The notes: generated from the letters alone by a model not told the origin. 41,833 nucleotides of DNA from an uncultured Ignavibacteria bacterium (GCA_937924675.1 CALEVL010000086.1:1-41833), one strand, 5' to 3'; counted from the stretch's first letter, positions 7,806-17,683 are shown. Made by a program: numbers and translations.

Positions 7806-10289
7806 CTATTTAATGAACTTCACTTTCTTGCCGGTGAAGACATGCTTGATCCCGTCTTCTACTTTGTCAACAAGCACAATCTCAAGCTGATCAAGAATTT
7901 CCTTTTGTATCTCTGCAAGGTCTTTCTCATTCTCAGCAGGAATAAGAACGGTCTTGATACCGCTTCTTACCGCTGCAAGAAGTTTTTCATTTAGACCTCC
8001 GATGGGGAGAACATTACCTCTTAGTGTTATCTCGCCGGTCATTGCAACATCCGGCCTTACGGGAGATTTTGTAATTGCAGAAAGCATCGCCATTATCATC
8101 GTGATCCCGGCAGATGGACCGTCTTTTGGTATTGCTCCTTCAGGTAAATGAATATGTATTTCTTTTTCTTTGAAGAATGTCGGAGGAATACCAAACTTGC
8201 TTGCGTTAGATTTGATATATGAGAGTCCGGCCTGTGCAGATTCTTTCATAATGTCACCGAGTTTGCCGGTCAGTATGAATTTATTCGGACCGTTCATAAT
8301 AGTTACATCCACATTCAGAATGTCACCGCCCATTGAAGTCCATGCCAATCCTACAACAGAACCTATCTTTGATTTCTCCTTCATATCCAGAAGTTTTGTC
8401 TTGTACTTTGGAACTCCCAGATACTTCTCAACCATTTCTTCCTTTATTGCAAATGACTTCTTTGCCTTGGAAGGAGCGGCTTCAACAATTTCCCTCGTAA
8501 CCTTTCTGATTATTGAAGAGAGTTCCCTCTCAAGATTTCTGACACCTGCCTCCCGGGTATATTCACGTATCACTTTCAATATCACATCATCAGGCAGAGT
8601 AACATTCATATCCTGAAGCCCGTGCTCTGCTATTTCCTTTGGGATTATGTGTCGCCTTGCAATCTCCACTTTTTCAAAGTCAAGATAGCTTCGCATCTCG
8701 ATTATCTCCATCCTGTCAAGCAAAGGCAGAGGTATCGAGTAGTAAACGTTTGCGGTTGTTATAAACAGCACATTGGACAGATCATAATCAACATCAAGAT
8801 AATGATCGTTGAATGTTGAATTCTGCTCGGGATCCAACACCTCAAGCATTGCGCTTGCGGGATCGCCCCTGAAATCATTGCTCATCTTGTCTATCTCATC
8901 AATAAGAAGAACAGGATTCACGCTGCCTGCCTTCTTCATAGCCTGAATTATCTTACCCGGCATTGCGCCAATGTAAGTTCGTCTGTGGCCTCTTATCTCT
9001 GCTTCATCTCTTACACCACCTACTGATATTCTGACAAAATTTCTGTTCAGCGCGCGTGCTATTGATTTTCCAAGCGATGTCTTGCCGACTCCCGGAGGAC
9101 CTACAAAGCAAAGTATCTGTCCTTTTGGAGACTTTCTGATATTCTTTTCTTTCAGAAGTTTCAATACTGCGATTAGTTCGAGAACCCTGTCCTTCGCCTT
9201 GTCAAGTCCGTAGTGATCTTCATCAAGTATTTTCTTTGCATGCTTAAGATTGAAATTATCATCCGTGAAGACAGACCATGGAACACTCACCATCCAATCA
9301 AGATAATTACGAATGACCGAATAGTCGGGAGACATAGACGGAGTCTTCTTAAGTTTGGTGAACTCCTCCTGTGCCTTCTTCAAAATAGGCTCAGGCATTC
9401 CGGAGGTTTCGATCCTTTCCTTCAGGCGCATCATTTCAGGATCAGACTCAACGCCTTCTCCGAGTTCATCCTGCAATATTCTTATCTGTTCCTGAACAAT
9501 GAACTTTCTCTGATTCTTCTGCATCGTCTGATAGATCTTGTCATCGATCTCTTTTTCAACGTTCAGGATCTCCATCTCCGAACTTAGGATAAGAAGTATT
9601 TCATAATACTGTTTGTGGAGATCACCTATCTCAAGGATCTTCTGCTTTTTAGGAACACCTGCATTTATGGTGGATGCAATGTAGTAAAGTTTTCGGTCCG
9701 GCTCCTTTATATTCTCATATGCAACGAGCGTTTCCTGCGGGATAGTGCGGTTTGTCTGAACATAATCAGTAAAGAGCTTAGTGGCTTGTCTCATAAGCGC
9801 TTCAAGCTCGTTATCACGCTTAAATGCAGGATTCTTCATCTCGAATGTTGCAGAAATGAACTTGCCTCCGTGAAATTTCTTTACATCAGCAGAATACAGC
9901 CCGTCAACGAGTACTTTGATCAAACCGTTTGGAAGACGAAGCACTTGAATTATTTTTGCGACCGTTCCGGTATGATAGAGATTTTCAAATGTAGGTTCTT
10001 CTATTTTTTCGTCGACCTGTGCTACAAGCAGTATGAATTTATCTTTCTCAACCGAGCTGTTTACTGCAGAAATTGTGGATTCTCTGCCTGCGAGAATAGG
10101 AAACATCATGTACGGATAAACCACCATATCTTTCAGAGGCAACACCGGAAGAGTATCGGGAATGTCGGAATTAAACTCCTGAATGCCTTGTTCAGTATCG
10201 AAGATCACTTCACTTTGTTCATCGTTAAGCTCTTCACCGGTAATGTCAGTGTTGCGAGTTTGTTTATTGTTCTTGGTTTTGCTTGCCAT
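7806..10289 (-). CDS. lon: ATP-dependent protease Lon (LonA type)
   Basis: Cytoplasmic AAA+ serine protease that degrades misfolded and regulatory proteins. From ATG at 10289 it has 827 aa. The N-terminal LON substrate-binding domain includes LPVLPLKDMVVYPYMMFPI. The ATPase has Walker A GPPGVGKTS (Lys403) and Walker B LLIDEIDKM. The protease domain has the Ser-Lys dyad at Ser726 (PKDGPSAG) and Lys769 (GGLNEKLLA), with the same 43-residue spacing as E. coli Lon. A TTG lies one codon upstream, but ATG is preferred. It is first in a minus-strand unit with dnaX and speB, with a plausible Bacteroidota promoter just upstream. Confidence 0.97.
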   Translation of the reverse strand: MASKTKNNKQTRNTDITGEELNDEQSEVIFDTEQGIQEFNSDIPDTLPVLPLKDMVVYPYMMFPILAGRESTISAVNSSVEKDKFILLVAQVDEKIEEPTFENLYHTGTVAKIIQVLRLPNGLIKVLVDGLYSADVKKFHGGKFISATFEMKNPAFKRDNELEALMRQATKLFTDYVQTNRTIPQETLVAYENIKEPDRKLYYIASTINAGVPKKQKILEIGDLHKQYYEILLILSSEMEILNVEKEIDDKIYQTMQKNQRKFIVQEQIRILQDELGEGVESDPEMMRLKERIETSGMPEPILKKAQEEFTKLKKTPSMSPDYSVIRNYLDWMVSVPWSVFTDDNFNLKHAKKILDEDHYGLDKAKDRVLELIAVLKLLKEKNIRKSPKGQILCFVGPPGVGKTSLGKSIARALNRNFVRISVGGVRDEAEIRGHRRTYIGAMPGKIIQAMKKAGSVNPVLLIDEIDKMSNDFRGDPASAMLEVLDPEQNSTFNDHYLDVDYDLSNVLFITTANVYYSIPLPLLDRMEIIEMRSYLDFEKVEIARRHIIPKEIAEHGLQDMNVTLPDDVILKVIREYTREAGVRNLERELSSIIRKVTREIVEAAPSKAKKSFAIKEEMVEKYLGVPKYKTKLLDMKEKSKIGSVVGLAWTSMGGDILNVDVTIMNGPNKFILTGKLGDIMKESAQAGLSYIKSNASKFGIPPTFFKEKEIHIHLPEGAIPKDGPSAGITMIMAMLSAITKSPVRPDVAMTGEITLRGNVLPIGGLNEKLLAAVRSGIKTVLIPAENEKDLAEIQKEILDQLEIVLVDKVEDGIKHVFTGKKVKFIK

Positions 10290-10307
10290 CAATTTGAGTT
10301 ATTTTGT

Positions 10308-10338
10308 GAAATATATAGCCGCATCTGTAGAGTTTCAA
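10308..10338 (-). promoter_or_regulatory. Probable promoter of lon
   Basis: On the minus strand TTG (10338-10336) is followed by a 20-base spacer and TATATTTC (10315-10308). This matches the Bacteroidota consensus TTG-N20-TAnnTTTG except for the last base. It lies about 19 bases before the lon ATG. Confidence 0.5.
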
Positions 10339-10527
10339 TCCCTAAACTTTCTAGTTCAAATGTCTAAACAAATTACGAAGCCTGTCTTTGATTCTGAAAA
10401 ATAGGAAAATTCAGGACTAAAAATTTTGCTGTACAAAACTTGTAAAAATTCACAACATAAGAAATCCAAATTTTGTCTTGAAATAAGCCATGATTCGAAA
10501 TATCTTAAACTAAATTCAGTACAGCAA

Positions 10528-12978
10528 TTGCGTTTTCTTAAATATCTTATTGTTTCGGTTACTGCCCTGCTAACTGGCTATTTGCTTCCGGGATGCAGTT
10601 TTCTTACATACAGCACGGTTGATCGTCCCAATGTACCTGATTCTCTGCAAAAGGATGTAGAGCCTGATTTCAATAAATCTCTGGATTTTGATTTTCAGGA
10701 TTTTACTTCATACCTGTTTATGGGAAACAGAATTGAGAACTTCTCCGCATACTTCAATAAGTTTCACATAGCCAGCGAGGATTTTGATCTCGCTTCTGAA
10801 GAGTACAGGACGAGTTTTATCGCCACATATAACAGGCGTCTGGATTCTCTCGGTGTAACTCCTCCCATAACAGCTTCCGTCAAGGAAAAACTTGACAAGT
10901 CCATAGAGCGAGCATCCAAGATCATTCAATACCACAAGAACAGCAAGTATATTGATGATGCCGTACTTATCATAGGCAAAGCATACTACTATCAGACAGA
11001 CTATATTAATTCCGAAAGAAAATTCAACGAATTCCTTTCACGCCTTTCATCCAGCGATCTTACTGATGAAGCTTTGCTCTTTCTTGGCCGGACAAAAGTA
11101 AAACTTGGCAAAGAGGAAGAAGGTCTGGATATATTCAAAGCTCTTATCAAGGAATCTCAAAGCAAAGAGATTAAGTCACTTGCAGCAAGGGAGCTTGGAA
11201 TTCTTGCATATAACGGAGGCAATCTGAAGGATGCGGTAGAATATTTTAAGGATGCAATTGAGTACTCAGTGGATAATGAGCGCAAAGCCGAAAATCAGTT
11301 TATACTTGCGCGTCTAAGCAGTGCATACAAGCCTGAGACTGCTGCTGCGGAATTCAGGAAAGTTCTTGATTATTCTCCTGACTTTGATCTGACATTCTTT
11401 GCGCGGCTCAATTATGCAAAGGGACTTATACATAATAAGAATTTTACTGATGCTGAAGATGAGCTTACTTCAATGAGAAAGAAATACCGTGACTTCAAGG
11501 ATTTCACCCCTCTTATCGATCTTGAGATTGCAAACAATCTTTATACACACGGAGATATTAAAAGTGCAAAGCAAAAATACTACGAGGTAATTGTTCAACA
11601 TGCAAATTCACCATCAGCATCTGATGCTTATTACTTCTTAGGATTGGACCTTGAAACCAGAGAGAAGGATTATCTGAATGCTCTGGTAAATTATAAGAAA
11701 GCAACACAGGAAAACACTTTGTCGGAGTTTTATCCGGAAAGTTCAAAGAAAGCAAAGACATTTGAAAAATATTTCAGTCTTCAAAGTGAAATAAAAGAGT
11801 CAAAGGACTTCGTAATACCAGAGACAAATCCTGAAGTTGAAAGATACAGAGCTATCTACAATGAGGAGAAGGGCATTGAGCAGTTGGAAGAACAGAGGAA
11901 CAAAGACAACCGCGGACTTGATAACAATAACAGAGGTACAGAAGACGGGACACAAACAGGTGACGGAAAAGGAAAACCGGGCGGGGCAATGGTTTTGAAC
12001 CCGGACATTCTCAGAGATACAACGGAGAATCCGGACGGCGATCCTACAAAGGGCTTTGATCCCACAGGCGGACAAAATACGGAGAAGAATCAGCAGTTTA
12101 ATCCGGGCAATGTGTCAAATGAAAAGTCAGAAGAAATAAAGAAAGAAGGTGAGATCAATAAGCAGAAGGAAGACAGCTTGAATGCAATAAAGCAGATTCA
12201 GGAGGAACAGGATAAAACGAATAAGATTTATGATTCATATTATGAACTTGCCGAATTGTTTATGTATGATATGAACTTACCTGATTCAGCAGAACACTAT
12301 CTAAAGCTTCTCATTGACAAATATCCTGATCCAACTAAGAAAGCCAAAGCTATGTTTATGCTTGGGACTTTTTACAAGTCGGGCGGTAAGGATGAACTTG
12401 CCACGGAGACTTTTGCGGATATCATTGCAAATTTTCCGTCAACTGTTTATGCAAGGGAAAGCAATGTGATTCTCAATAGGAATTCCGTTGTTCAAAGCGA
12501 TTCATCCAACCAAAGCGAAGACCTTCTTACTAAAGCTTTACTGGCATTGAACAATGAACGATATCCCGATGCTGTGAATATGCTTCGTCAATACTCCGAT
12601 TTGAACCCGGGCGATACTCTGTCTGCAAAGGCGATTTATGGTATTGGATGGATCTATCAGAATCGTTTGCTTAACAAAGACAGCGCTCTTGCATATTACA
12701 ATCTTCTGAAAATGAGATTCCCTGAATCGCCATATTATGCCAACATTGCAGCTACGCTTGATTATTACGCATCCCTCGAGCCGAAAACAAGTGATTCAAC
12801 CGGTGTCAGCAATATTGCAACGGACAGCTTGAGTGCAGACGGTGAAGAGTTACCCAAAGAAGAAAAGACAGAAGGAAATCCTGATAAGGAGACCGTGCAG
12901 GTAAACCCAACGGCCCCCGGCATCAAGCTTACACAAGAAGAGCTTGAGTTTTTGTTAATGAAAGGTGATGAGAGATAA
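10528..12978 (+). CDS. TPR-repeat lipoprotein resembling PorW/SprE
   Basis: Probable cell-envelope lipoprotein, 816 aa from TTG at 10528. That start gives a clean lipoprotein signal peptide: MRFLKYL, a hydrophobic core, and lipobox LLPGC with Cys23. The frame is open from TTG at 10426, but that would put 34 polar residues before the signal. Multiple TPR-like helical pairs follow (for example ALLFLGRTKVKLGKEEEGL), then a low-complexity Gly/Asn/Asp linker near residues 485-560, then more TPRs and an acidic tail. The block KIIQYHKNSKYIDDAVLIIG next to a YYYQ motif recalls SprE/PorW, TPR lipoproteins of the T9SS and gliding machinery. A T9SS cargo protein in this window fits, but a generic BamD-like TPR protein is the alternative. 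Confidence 0.7.
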   Translation: MRFLKYLIVSVTALLTGYLLPGCSFLTYSTVDRPNVPDSLQKDVEPDFNKSLDFDFQDFTSYLFMGNRIENFSAYFNKFHIASEDFDLASEEYRTSFIATYNRRLDSLGVTPPITASVKEKLDKSIERASKIIQYHKNSKYIDDAVLIIGKAYYYQTDYINSERKFNEFLSRLSSSDLTDEALLFLGRTKVKLGKEEEGLDIFKALIKESQSKEIKSLAARELGILAYNGGNLKDAVEYFKDAIEYSVDNERKAENQFILARLSSAYKPETAAAEFRKVLDYSPDFDLTFFARLNYAKGLIHNKNFTDAEDELTSMRKKYRDFKDFTPLIDLEIANNLYTHGDIKSAKQKYYEVIVQHANSPSASDAYYFLGLDLETREKDYLNALVNYKKATQENTLSEFYPESSKKAKTFEKYFSLQSEIKESKDFVIPETNPEVERYRAIYNEEKGIEQLEEQRNKDNRGLDNNNRGTEDGTQTGDGKGKPGGAMVLNPDILRDTTENPDGDPTKGFDPTGGQNTEKNQQFNPGNVSNEKSEEIKKEGEINKQKEDSLNAIKQIQEEQDKTNKIYDSYYELAELFMYDMNLPDSAEHYLKLLIDKYPDPTKKAKAMFMLGTFYKSGGKDELATETFADIIANFPSTVYARESNVILNRNSVVQSDSSNQSEDLLTKALLALNNERYPDAVNMLRQYSDLNPGDTLSAKAIYGIGWIYQNRLLNKDSALAYYNLLKMRFPESPYYANIAATLDYYASLEPKTSDSTGVSNIATDSLSADGEELPKEEKTEGNPDKETVQVNPTAPGIKLTQEELEFLLMKGDER

Positions 12979-12989
12979 GCTCTGCCGGC

Positions 12990-15041
12990 TTACCACTCCA
13001 ATAATTTCCTAATTGCCGAACCCACTTTTTCAGCATTAGGAAGCATGGCTCGCTCCAGTCCAACATTTAAAGGAACTGCCGGAACATTGACCGCACCAAG
13101 AACTTCTACAGGCGCATCAAGATATTTAAAACAGATATTTGAAATTCTTCCTGCCAGACTTTCAGCAAATGAATTGAGAGATTGTTCTTCTGTGAGTACA
13201 AGACACTTTCCATGCCTCCTTACCGATTCATAAACAGCTTCCTCATCCAAGGGATAAAGAGTTCTAAGATCAAGTATCTCAATCTGTCCCGGAAATTTCT
13301 TAGAAGCATTTATTGCCCAGTGTACACCCATTCCATATGTTATCACTGTCATTGATTCGCCGGAATCAATTTTCTCTTTGACTGCATTTTGAAATATGCG
13401 TGCTTTGCCGAATGGTACTAAATAATTTTCATCTGGTTCTATACACTTAGCATTTTCAGTTCCATGAACCTTGCTCCAGTAAAGCCCTTTGTGCTCGAAC
13501 ATTATCACCGGATTAGGGTCAAGAAATGCAGACTTCATTAATCCCTTCATATCCGCTGCATTGCTTGGATAAGCGATCTTGATTCCGCGAATGGGTAGAA
13601 TGCTCGATTCAATACAATCAGAATGATATGGCCCGCCACCGCCATAAGCACCGCACGGAATGCGAATGACAGCCGACACCGGATATTTTCCCTGAGTAAG
13701 ATAACATGATTTTGAAATCTCTACTATTAGCTGATTGAAACCGGCCCATGCATAATCTGCGAATTGAATTTCAACTATAGGTCTGGCTCCGACTGCACTC
13801 ATACCCATTGTAGATCCAACTATATAAGCTTCCTGAATTGGTGTGTTGAATACCCGGTTATCGCCGTACTTCTGTGCAAGCGTTGCAGCTTCTCTGAAAA
13901 CACCGCCAAGCCTTCTGCCAACATCCTGACCATAGAACAAAGCTTCCGGATTGTCGCGAAGAATTTCATTCATGGCATGAAGTCCGGCATCAACCATTAT
14001 GACCGGCTCAGATCCTGCAGGTTCGCGTTCACCAATTTCTTCTGTTACCGGAGTTGGCGCAAACTCATGAAGCAAGAGAGTCTCAGGATCAGGCTCTACG
14101 GCATCAACGGCATTCTGAAAACTTGCATTGACAAGTCTGATAGAGTCTTCTTCAATCTTCTTAAGTTCACTGAGAGATATTCCAAGTTCAAGCAATCTGT
14201 TTTTCAGTATAGGAAAAGGGTCTCTGCTTGCGTGATCTGCGAGGTCATGTTCCGTCCTGTACCATTCTTTTCTTACACCGGATGTATGATGACCGAGTAA
14301 AGGAACTACAGCATGAACCAAAGCAGGTTTACGTTTGGTTCTGACATAATTCAGAACATCGCCAAATTTCTCATAGCACTCTTCAAAATCCGAACCGTTC
14401 AACTTATATCTCTTCATGCCCTTGAAGCCGGCGGCAAATTCGTAAGCATCCATTGCCCTCATTTCATCGGCATAAGCTGAGATGCCCCAGTTGTTATCCT
14501 GCACAAGAAATATTATTGGCAATTGTTTAAGCACTGCCATCTGAAATGCCTCGGAGACTTCACCTTCGGTTACTGAGCCGTCGCCAAGCGAACATACAAC
14601 AACCGGCTTCTGAGTTTTTGGCAGGAGATTAATTGATTCAAGATACTGAATTCCGTGAGCCATGCCTGTGGCAGGTATTGCCTGCATTCCTGTAGCACTT
14701 GACTGGTGGGGGATCTTAGGGAAACCTATTCGCTTTAGCGATGGATGACCGTAATAAGTTCTGCCGCCTGAAAAAGGATCATCTGCTTTAGTGAGAAGTT
14801 GCAGCATGAGTTCATACGGCTGAAGTCCGAGTCCCAGCAAAATAGATTCATCTCTGTAATAAATGCTCAGGAAGTCATATTCTTCAAGCTGCATTCCTGC
14901 AGCAAGCTGAACCGCCTCATGGCCGCGAGAAGTTGAGTGTACATATTTGCAGATCTGTCTGTTTTCGTCGAAGATTTCTGCGTTTCTCTTTGTGATACAC
15001 ATATAGGCAAATGCCTTGAGCAGGATAGTCTTGTCTGTCAT
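12990..15041 (-). CDS. Fused E1 alpha-beta of a branched-chain-type 2-oxoacid dehydrogenase
   Basis: Thiamine-diphosphate-dependent oxidative decarboxylase (683 aa) with the alpha and beta chains in one polypeptide. The alpha half carries the ThDP/Mg motif GDGSVTEG (from Gly153) ending with Asn183-Asn184, and STSRGHEAVQLA near residue 36. The beta half starts near residue 345 and shows GQDVGRRLGGVFREA, NTPIQEAYIVG and GGGGPYHSD. The beta half resembles 2-oxoisovalerate dehydrogenase more than pyruvate dehydrogenase, so branched-chain keto acids are the likely substrate. No E2 or E3 gene is nearby. It starts at ATG and is divergent from a Liv-type binding protein, which fits a branched-chain amino acid theme. 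Confidence 0.87.
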   Translation of the reverse strand: MTDKTILLKAFAYMCITKRNAEIFDENRQICKYVHSTSRGHEAVQLAAGMQLEEYDFLSIYYRDESILLGLGLQPYELMLQLLTKADDPFSGGRTYYGHPSLKRIGFPKIPHQSSATGMQAIPATGMAHGIQYLESINLLPKTQKPVVVCSLGDGSVTEGEVSEAFQMAVLKQLPIIFLVQDNNWGISAYADEMRAMDAYEFAAGFKGMKRYKLNGSDFEECYEKFGDVLNYVRTKRKPALVHAVVPLLGHHTSGVRKEWYRTEHDLADHASRDPFPILKNRLLELGISLSELKKIEEDSIRLVNASFQNAVDAVEPDPETLLLHEFAPTPVTEEIGEREPAGSEPVIMVDAGLHAMNEILRDNPEALFYGQDVGRRLGGVFREAATLAQKYGDNRVFNTPIQEAYIVGSTMGMSAVGARPIVEIQFADYAWAGFNQLIVEISKSCYLTQGKYPVSAVIRIPCGAYGGGGPYHSDCIESSILPIRGIKIAYPSNAADMKGLMKSAFLDPNPVIMFEHKGLYWSKVHGTENAKCIEPDENYLVPFGKARIFQNAVKEKIDSGESMTVITYGMGVHWAINASKKFPGQIEILDLRTLYPLDEEAVYESVRRHGKCLVLTEEQSLNSFAESLAGRISNICFKYLDAPVEVLGAVNVPAVPLNVGLERAMLPNAEKVGSAIRKLLEW

Positions 15042-15186
15042 GAAAGATGTTTAGAAGTCAGCATGCAATTTAGAAACTATACTCTTTGATACAATTCAAA
15101 AAAGACGAAATTGAGAGAGCTTGCTTTCAGGGGGTTAGAAGTCTTATTCTTAAAAGCTTAATTCCGGTTGAGGAATTTAAAAGCAA

Positions 15187-15217
15187 TTGTTTCAAAGCCC
15201 TGACGAAGCTATTTTTC
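15187..15217 (+). promoter_or_regulatory. Probable promoter of the Liv-type binding protein gene
   Basis: TTG at 15187-15189, a 20-base spacer and TATTTTTC at 15210-15217 match TTG-N20-TAnnTTTG except for the final base. It ends 23 bases before the ATG at 15241. This makes the TTG at 15187 a promoter element rather than a start codon. Confidence 0.45.
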
Positions 15218-15240
15218 CAAAATTTAATTACAAAGACCGA

Positions 15241-16386
15241 ATGAAAAGTATTCACAAGTTCATTATTCCTGTAATAGCAATTGTTGCAGGATTCCTGTTT
15301 TTTCAGTCATGCAGCAAACAAGGTACGGATGAAATACTTATCGGTGAATATGCATCATTGACCGGAAGCGAAGCTACATTCGGGCAGTCGTCACATAACG
15401 GACTTGTGCTTGCAGTTGAAGAGATCAACAGCAAGGGCGGTTTGCTTGGTAAGAAGATAAAACTTGTTACGGAGGATAATCAGGGTAAGCCGTCTGAAAC
15501 TCAGACTGTAGTTCAGAAACTTATAAACAGGGACAAAGTAGTCGCGGTCATTGGTGAAGTTGCATCATCAAGAAGCAAAGCCGGTGCACCGATTTGCCAA
15601 TCCTCAAAGATACCGATGATAACCCCCGCATCGACAAATCCGGAAGTTACTTCAATCGGCGACTATATTTTCAGAGTATGTTTTATAGATCCGTTTCAGG
15701 CAACGGTAATGAGCAAGTTTGCATTGAACTCTATGAAAGTAAAAAAGGTAGCACTGCTCATTGATCAGAAGAATGCTTATTCAACCGGACTGGCGGATAA
15801 CTTCAGGAAAGTTTTTACAGAGATGGGCGGCGAGATAGTTGAAGAGCAGAAATATTCCAACGGCGACAAAGATTTCAAAGCACAGCTTACAGCAATAAAG
15901 GCAAAGAATCCCGAGGCAGTATTCATTCCCGGATATTACACTGATGTTAATCTGATTTCGATACAGGCAAGAGAGATTGGTCTTACAGTTCCGTTATTCG
16001 GAAGTGATGGCTGGGAATCAGAAAAATTAACGGAAGGAAAAGCCAAGGATGCTCTCGAAGGCAGTTTCTTCTCCACGCACGTATCATCGGATGATCCTTC
16101 TCCTCAGATCCAGGGTTACATAAAGAAGTACAGGGAAAAATATGGCAAGGAACCGGACGCTATGAGTTTTCTTGCATATGATGCAGGCATGATCCTGTTT
16201 GATGCAATCAAGAGAGCCGGCGACACATCCGGGGAAAAGATCAAGAATGAACTTGCGAAGACGAAAGACTATCAGGGCGTGACCGGGATTATAACTATTA
16301 ACGAACAGCGAAACGCCGTGAAACCTGCGGTAGTCCTTGAAGTTAAGGACGGTAAGTTTGTTTACAAGGAAACAATAGCTCCATAA
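15241..16386 (+). CDS. Branched-chain amino acid ABC transporter substrate-binding lipoprotein
   Basis: Envelope-anchored periplasmic binding protein of the Leu/Ile/Val (LivJ, Peripla_BP_6) family, 381 aa from ATG. The signal peptide MKSIHKFIIPVIAIVAGF ends in lipobox FQSC with Cys24. Family hallmarks are IGEYASLTGSEATFGQ, LAVEEINSKGGLLGKKI, AVIGEVASSRS, MITPASTNPEVT and FIPGYYTDVNLI. The frame is open 18 codons further upstream to TTG, but that would spoil the signal peptide. The LivH-type permease gene starts 58 bp downstream. The bound ligand could be a branched-chain amino acid, another amino acid or a short amide; the family is broad. Confidence 0.9.
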   Translation: MKSIHKFIIPVIAIVAGFLFFQSCSKQGTDEILIGEYASLTGSEATFGQSSHNGLVLAVEEINSKGGLLGKKIKLVTEDNQGKPSETQTVVQKLINRDKVVAVIGEVASSRSKAGAPICQSSKIPMITPASTNPEVTSIGDYIFRVCFIDPFQATVMSKFALNSMKVKKVALLIDQKNAYSTGLADNFRKVFTEMGGEIVEEQKYSNGDKDFKAQLTAIKAKNPEAVFIPGYYTDVNLISIQAREIGLTVPLFGSDGWESEKLTEGKAKDALEGSFFSTHVSSDDPSPQIQGYIKKYREKYGKEPDAMSFLAYDAGMILFDAIKRAGDTSGEKIKNELAKTKDYQGVTGIITINEQRNAVKPAVVLEVKDGKFVYKETIAP

Positions 16387-16444
16387 GAAAGCGGACCGAA
16401 TAAATATCACTCAATAAGAAAAACTTTCACAGGAACTGCAACTG

Positions 16445-17341
16445 ATGTCAGAGTTTATTCAGCAGTTAATTAACGGTTTGTCACTCGGAAGCATCTACGC
16501 GCTGATAGCGCTTGGATACACGATGGTTTACGGAATTCTGAAGTTCATAAATTTTGCTCACGGGGAAGTATTCATGCTTGGAGCATTTTTTGGATATTAT
16601 CTTGCAAGAGCGTTCGGAGTTGCAGAGCCTTCTATAACAATGGCGCTGGTTATCTTACTTTTGACGATGGCCGGCACTGCAATTACAGGAATGATTATTG
16701 AGAAGCTTGCTTACAAGCCGTTAAGAAATTCATCGAAGCTTACCGTACTCATCACAGCTATTGGCGTATCATTGTTTCTACAATATACGGGGCAGCTCAT
16801 CTTTGGCGCGGATCCAAAATCATTTCCAACCATAATCGAGAATACGAGTTTCAACATTCTCGGCGCAACGATCGGCACAAATCAGATAGTTGTTCTTGTG
16901 TCGGCAGTATTGCTAATGTATTTATTAAGACTAATAGTATTCAAGACAAAGAAGGGAATTGCTATCAGAGCTGTATCTAACAATATGACAGCGGCTTCCT
17001 TGATGGGCATCAACATCAACAATATCATTTCATTTACATTTGCGATAGGCTCATCACTTGCGGGAGCGGCGGGTATTCTTTACAGCATAAATTATCCGAG
17101 CATAGATCCGTTAATGGGTTTACTTCCGGGACTAAAAGCATTCATTGCAGCAGTTCTCGGTGGAATCGGAAACTTTCCCGGTGCAGTCGTTGGCGGAGTG
17201 CTGATAGGACTCGTTGAAACATTTACTGTAGGTTACTTGTCACCTACTTACAGAGATGCAATTGCCTTTGCAATCCTCATACTGATACTTCTCGTAAAGC
17301 CGACAGGACTATTCGGAAAAAAAGATATAGAAAAGGTCTGA
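16445..17341 (+). CDS. livH: Branched-chain amino acid ABC transporter permease (LivH type)
   Basis: Inner-membrane permease (298 aa) with about eight hydrophobic segments. Signatures include GLSLGSIYALIALGYTMVYG at the start, NFAHGEVFMLGA, a GIAIRAVSNNMTAASLMGI loop that contacts the ATPase, and GGIGNFPGAVVGG near the end. It partners with the binding protein just upstream. A complete Liv transporter also needs LivM and the ATPases LivG and LivF, and none is in the window: the next gene lies on the opposite strand 3 bp past the stop. Those parts are either elsewhere or have been lost here. Confidence 0.93.
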   Translation: MSEFIQQLINGLSLGSIYALIALGYTMVYGILKFINFAHGEVFMLGAFFGYYLARAFGVAEPSITMALVILLLTMAGTAITGMIIEKLAYKPLRNSSKLTVLITAIGVSLFLQYTGQLIFGADPKSFPTIIENTSFNILGATIGTNQIVVLVSAVLLMYLLRLIVFKTKKGIAIRAVSNNMTAASLMGININNIISFTFAIGSSLAGAAGILYSINYPSIDPLMGLLPGLKAFIAAVLGGIGNFPGAVVGGVLIGLVETFTVGYLSPTYRDAIAFAILILILLVKPTGLFGKKDIEKV

Positions 17342-17344
17342 CGA

Positions 17345-17683
17345 TCAGTTTACTGTTTCTCTTTCCTTCTTTCTCTTCATGAAATCCATTATATAAAAGA
17401 TCAAAGCAAGGAAGGTGAAAAGCGCCATCACGAGAATGATGAGATTGCTACGTTTCAATCCCATAACAACAAACATAATTGCAGAAACTAGAGTAAGTCC
17501 AACTCCAATATGTGCCGCTGTCTTATTATCCTTCTTAACCGGAATTGATATAAGATAGAGTACAACTCCAATTGCCGGAGCAATCAAAGGAGTCCAGCTT
17601 ACCATTCCCGAAACAAAATATCCGTAAACTCCGAGTATAATCAGAACTCCGGCATTTGCCGCCATTACTTTTGCAATTCCCAT
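17345..17683 (-). CDS. Small membrane protein of unknown function
   Basis: About 112 aa from ATG at 17683 (a TTG six codons upstream at 17701 is possible). Four hydrophobic segments span most of the protein: NAGVLIILGVYGYFV, LIAPAIGVVLYLI, AAHIGVGLTLVSAIMFVV and LIILVMALFTFLALIFYI. A basic tail (MKRKKERE) follows. The size and glycine-rich helices resemble TMEM14/UPF0136-type proteins, but I do not recognise a firm family. It converges on livH with 3 bp between the stops, so it is not part of that unit. The 244 bp between it and the Lrp gene hold no feature I can name. Confidence 0.6.
   Translation of the reverse strand: MGIAKVMAANAGVLIILGVYGYFVSGMVSWTPLIAPAIGVVLYLISIPVKKDNKTAAHIGVGLTLVSAIMFVVMGLKRSNLIILVMALFTFLALIFYIMDFMKRKKERETVN

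Noticed and set aside
9615..10367. 250-codon plus-strand frame opposite lon
   Set aside because: It is antisense to the well-conserved Lon coding region and has no protein-like motifs.
15187..15240. Extended N-terminus of the Liv-type binding protein from TTG at 15187
   Set aside because: The TTG fits as a promoter -33 element, and the extension would bury the lipoprotein signal peptide.
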